From contig RPRC01000224.1 in the NCBI GenBank assembly GCA_003857395.1, forward strand, positions 1-9,526: DNA of 9,526 bases. The letters run 5' to 3'. This document shows positions 6,178-9,526 of this stretch, one piece after another. The position numbers and the translations under genes were made by a program. The first letter of the stretch is position 1. Every line of letters starts with the position of its first letter. A model generated the notes under the pieces. It saw only the letters and a program-made list of their open reading frames with translations. It was not told the origin of the DNA and did not search any database. The DNA is from Geobacter sp. (GTDB lineage: Bacteria; Desulfobacterota; Desulfuromonadia; Geobacterales; Geobacteraceae).

Positions 6178-9100
6178 CTATTCGTCGCTGGGAATCGCTG
6201 AAGGGATGTGTTCCGGTATTATTTTGACAAAAGCACTACGACAATGGCTGACAACCCCCTCCAACCAATCGGCTTCCTCTTCCTGGTGGGAATGGAGCAG
6301 TTCCCGATGGTACAACATCAACAGCTCTTCCAGTTGCATGACGTCGTCCTCGTCCAAATCCCGAATCTCCACGGTTGCCCCACGGGCGATCCGGCGGCGG
6401 AGAGCCTCCCGGTCCAGGCCCAGTTCCAAATCAAGTCGGCAGTAAACAACGCCGCCGGTCATGCCGGAACAGATCCAGGGACCAGGGTCACCAAGTACCA
6501 CGACACGCCCCGCGGTCATGTATTCGAAGGCAAAGCCCTTGAGGTTGGCCCGATCGGCCAGCAGGCCTTGCGCGTCGTCAAGGGGCTTCCTGATGCGTCC
6601 TCCCAGAACCACCCTGGCGCCCGAAAGACGGATGCAGGCCCGGCTGTCAGCGTCTCCCTGGATGAGGAAGGTCCCGCCTTGGGCGCCGTATGCCAGGCCT
6701 TTTCCGACAGCCCCGCCTACCCTCACGCCATGGCGGTTTTCACCCTTCAGTACGACAATTCTTCCACCGTTGGCCGATTTTCCCACTCCGTCTTGGGCAC
6801 CACCCTCAACGAGGATGGTAATCGGTTCACTGTTGAAAGCGCCCAGACCGTTGCCTGGTGTGGAATCGCGCCGAAAATGGAGCAGCGCCTCGCGGGCATT
6901 GGTGAGACGGCCGTCCCAATGGGCCCGAGTCAGTGCTCCCGCAAGATAGGTGCCGATGGCCCGGTCTGAGCTGGAGGCCGAGCCATCATTGTAATGGACG
7001 CGCTCATCGCCACCCTCGAAACCTTCCGTTACCAGACCCGATATAAGTGAGGTCAGATAATTCAGGGGCTTGCGGATAATCCGGACCGCATTATCAGCCC
7101 GGCGGATCTCGCCGGGGGGTGGTGGGGCCAGGAGGCCGGAAAGATCGAGACGGTCCAGCCCCCGCACCTGTTCCAGGAGATGGGCCTGACCAACCAGGTC
7201 CTGGGTCCGCTGGAAGCCAAGCTTGGCGGTGAGAGTTCGAATCTCGCGGCCGAGAGCCCGGAAAAAGGTGGTATGGTAAATGACGCCGTTTTCCAGCACC
7301 CGCGGCACAAAACGCTTCAGCCCCTTTTCCCGCGCTTCTTCGTTGGTCTCGATCTGGGTGGCAATTCCCACATGGCAGGTCCCCATGTGACAGCCCCGGC
7401 AGGCGGTACAGCCGATCACCACCATGGCCATGGTGCCGAAACCGACACGATTGGCACCCAACAACAACAGTTTTACCACATCGCGGCCCGTTTTGGCTCC
7501 GCCGTCGGCCCAGATCTCGACCCGGTTGCGCAACCCTGCCTCAACCAGAGCGCAGTGCGCTTCCCGCACCCCTATTTCAACCGGAAAACCGACGAACTTC
7601 ACCGCATGCCGGCGTGCCGCACCGGTGCCGCCGTCATAGCCGCTGATGGTGATGATGTCCGCGCCGGCCTTGGCAATACCAAGGGAAATTGTGCCAATCC
7701 CTGCCACCGAAGGTACCTTGACCGAAATCTTGGCATGGGGATTTGCCGTCCGCAGCTCCTCGATAATCTGGGCAAGGTCTTCAATGGAATAGATGTCGTG
7801 GTTGTTGGAGGGGGAAATGAGGGACACCCCCGGCACCGCGTGCCGGGCAGCAGCAATCTTTTCCGTCACCTTAAAACCCGGCAGATGGCCTCCTTCTCCC
7901 GGCTTTGCACCCTGTCCGACCTTGATCTCGAGGAAATCCACCGAGTTCAGGTATTCCATGGTCACCCCGAACCTGCCGGAGGCGATCTGCTGGCCACGGT
8001 TCCTGCGATAGTTCCCCAGCATGTCGGCGATTTCTCCCCCTTCGCCATTCATGCAGATGATGTTCAGGCGTCGGGCCGATTCCGCATAGATCCGGAACGG
8101 GGTTTCACCTTGGGAACCGAAACTCATGGCAGAGATGAGGATGGGCATATCATGGTTGCCAATGGAAATATCCACCTCTTCCGGGTCCACGGCAACCTCT
8201 TCGCGGAAGCGAAAATCGATCAGATGACGAACCGCCAGAGGGTGCTCGACCTCATACTGGCGAATCAAGCGGGACAACTCGGCAAAGTTCTCCTCCATCT
8301 TGGCGACTTGACCGACCATTTTCCAGATACGTGAATAGATACGAAACTGGTTCTCCACCGGCTGCCTCTTGCTGCTGCGAGCCACGGCACGCCTCTCCCG
8401 GCCATCCTCTTCCAGTTTGCGGAAGGTCAGTCCGATCTCTGCGGAACCGCAAAAATTCGGGGTACCGAATATCTCAACTACCTGGTCGGAGAGCCCGACC
8501 GAGGCAAAATACCTGCCGTAGCCGCCCAGTTCGTGCGTTCCCATGGTAGAGATCACCTTTTCCAGGCCAGTTGACAACACCGCGAGGAGGTTGGCAAGGC
8601 CGTTTTCCTCAGCATCGGCTAACTCCCACATGAGATACGGGCAAAGGGCATCAGCACCCATGCCGAGGAGAAAGACCAGGTCGTGGAGATTTCGAAGGGC
8701 AGCGGAGCGGACGACCAGAGAAGTTCGCCGTCGCAGACTCTCTCCTGTTGAGGCTTTGGCATCTCGGAGGGCACGGTGCACGACCGCCACGGCTAGTCCC
8801 GGGTCGAGGAATGACACGCTGCCGGTAAAGGCTGCGCCGTCGTCGAGAAGCAGCAGCCGGCAGCCTCGGGAAACGGCCGACAGAGCCTCTTTCCGGAGCC
8901 TTTCCAGGGAATCGGGGACTGTTTCTCCGGAACGGAGTGCGCAGCTGATGACGCGATAGCGACCGCGGCCGGAGGAAAAGAAACCGAGAAGGTTCTCCAG
9001 GGAACTGGTCCCGGCCTCACGGCCGGCTTCCCGGTCCGTGGTCACCTTTGCTTCGCGCCGTCCTCCGGTCAGAAAAGGAATCTCCAGCACGACATTGTCG

Positions 9101-9526
9101 TGGCGATCACGACGAAGGACCGGCCGGGGACCGAGCATAATTCGGGTGGAAAAATGTTCCATTTCCCGTTCTCGGTCGATGGCCGGATTGGTCACCACCG
9201 CTACCTGCTCTTTGAAAAAATCGGAAATATTCTGCCGCTGCGAAGAAAGCGAAGCCAGGGGGCCATCATAACCAAGGGAAGTGATTGGTTCCCGTTTTCT
9301 TAGTGAAGACTGTCTCAGCGAAGCGAGATCACTGGTCTTCCAGGCATTGGCCGCCAGCAGGTTCTCCTGACTGAGCCCGGCGGTTCTGTGAAAGGGAGTT
9401 GAAATCTCCTCTGGAGCCTCGCGAAGTTCCGCACCCAGAAAAAGCTCACGACCGTGAGCCGACAGGTCGGTTCTCTTTCTGAGAGTTTCGAGAACCTCGG
9501 CAATGATTTCCCCGTGCGTGTAGATA
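6178..9526 (-). CDS. gltB: Glutamate synthase large (alpha) subunit, lacking its N-terminus at the window edge
   Basis: This enzyme makes glutamate from 2-oxoglutarate and ammonia released from glutamine. The frame is open without a stop from 9525 to the TAG at 6180-6178, giving 1115 residues. GTG 9198 is only an internal codon: the preceding residues (LGYDGPLASLS, FFKEQVAVV) are typical central-domain sequence. Using window numbering, the central domain covers about 1-400. The FMN-binding synthase domain is at about 430-800, with VGQGAKPGEGGHLPGFK and the 3Fe-4S cysteines Cys706, Cys712 and Cys717 in CTACRGCHMGTCHVGIATQ. The GXGXG beta-helix domain is at about 850-1060 (VGGAVGKGLAYGAQGG). 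Family members are near 1500 residues, so roughly 400 residues, the class II glutaminase domain with catalytic Cys1, should lie beyond the right edge. An extra cysteine (Cys709) lies inside the cluster motif. The small subunit gltD is not in the window. Confidence 0.95.
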   Translation of the reverse strand, partial: IYTHGEIIAEVLETLRKRTDLSAHGRELFLGAELREAPEEISTPFHRTAGLSQENLLAANAWKTSDLASLRQSSLRKREPITSLGYDGPLASLSSQRQNISDFFKEQVAVVTNPAIDREREMEHFSTRIMLGPRPVLRRDRHDNVVLEIPFLTGGRREAKVTTDREAGREAGTSSLENLLGFFSSGRGRYRVISCALRSGETVPDSLERLRKEALSAVSRGCRLLLLDDGAAFTGSVSFLDPGLAVAVVHRALRDAKASTGESLRRRTSLVVRSAALRNLHDLVFLLGMGADALCPYLMWELADAEENGLANLLAVLSTGLEKVISTMGTHELGGYGRYFASVGLSDQVVEIFGTPNFCGSAEIGLTFRKLEEDGRERRAVARSSKRQPVENQFRIYSRIWKMVGQVAKMEENFAELSRLIRQYEVEHPLAVRHLIDFRFREEVAVDPEEVDISIGNHDMPILISAMSFGSQGETPFRIYAESARRLNIICMNGEGGEIADMLGNYRRNRGQQIASGRFGVTMEYLNSVDFLEIKVGQGAKPGEGGHLPGFKVTEKIAAARHAVPGVSLISPSNNHDIYSIEDLAQIIEELRTANPHAKISVKVPSVAGIGTISLGIAKAGADIITISGYDGGTGAARRHAVKFVGFPVEIGVREAHCALVEAGLRNRVEIWADGGAKTGRDVVKLLLLGANRVGFGTMAMVVIGCTACRGCHMGTCHVGIATQIETNEEAREKGLKRFVPRVLENGVIYHTTFFRALGREIRTLTAKLGFQRTQDLVGQAHLLEQVRGLDRLDLSGLLAPPPPGEIRRADNAVRIIRKPLNYLTSLISGLVTEGFEGGDERVHYNDGSASSSDRAIGTYLAGALTRAHWDGRLTNAREALLHFRRDSTPGNGLGAFNSEPITILVEGGAQDGVGKSANGGRIVVLKGENRHGVRVGGAVGKGLAYGAQGGTFLIQGDADSRACIRLSGARVVLGGRIRKPLDDAQGLLADRANLKGFAFEYMTAGRVVVLGDPGPWICSGMTGGVVYCRLDLELGLDREALRRRIARGATVEIRDLDEDDVMQLEELLMLYHRELLHSHQEEEADWLEGVVSHCRSAFVKIIPEHIPSAIPSDE

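Noticed and set aside
7180..8334. 384-codon plus-strand open frame opposite gltB
   Set aside because: This is an antisense shadow of the FMN domain of glutamate synthase; the composition is low-information and rich in His, Gly and Pro.
9196..9198. GTG as the start of a 1006-residue glutamate synthase
   Set aside because: The frame continues open to base 9525 with recognisable GltB central-domain sequence (LGYDGPLASLS, FFKEQVAVV), so this is an internal valine and the gene runs off the window.

Overview
The window reads as chromosome of a Gram-negative bacterium. It carries a tripartite envelope efflux operon with an outer-membrane lipoprotein, a cardiolipin-synthase-type phospholipid enzyme, and at least one strong candidate sigma-54 promoter. 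The moderately GC-rich coding sequence, the sigma-54-like site, the small cysteine-tailed regulator and the glutamate synthase with a C-x2-C-x2-C-x4-C cluster motif would fit a Geobacter-like (Desulfuromonadota) genome. That placement is inference; no ribosomal or other phylogenetic marker is present.

Left region (1-2726, minus strand): an efflux operon transcribed right to left. It holds a TetR/CerR-type repressor (1979-2662), a NodT/OprM-type outer-membrane lipoprotein (516-1967) and the start of a MacA/HlyD-type periplasmic adaptor (1-519, cut by the window edge). The repressor and channel genes are 11 nt apart, and channel and adaptor overlap by 4 nt. In front of the repressor lies a 56-bp near-perfect palindrome with a consensus-like promoter embedded in it, which suggests autorepression of the whole operon. 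The inner-membrane pump gene would lie beyond base 1.

Middle region (2727-5150): a cardiolipin synthase (plus strand, TTG start) is divergent from the efflux operon and convergent with a small heat-shock protein gene (minus). They share one bidirectional terminator, a 22-bp perfect stem. Upstream of the heat-shock gene on the same strand is an unrecognised, highly charged 58-residue protein.

Right region (5151-9526): a 455-bp stretch without a convincing gene is followed by a 78-residue helix-turn-helix protein with a Cys-rich CX3CX3CX2H tail. It has its own near-consensus sigma-54 promoter about 150 nt upstream. The rest is the C-terminal 1115 residues of a glutamate synthase large subunit (gltB, minus strand), open through the right edge, so its glutaminase domain is outside the window.

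I see no insertion sequence, CRISPR array, tRNA, rRNA or phage gene. Most of the window is ordinary core or envelope gene content. The least explained parts are the small regulator with its promoter, the 58-residue protein, and the non-coding stretch at 5151-5605.
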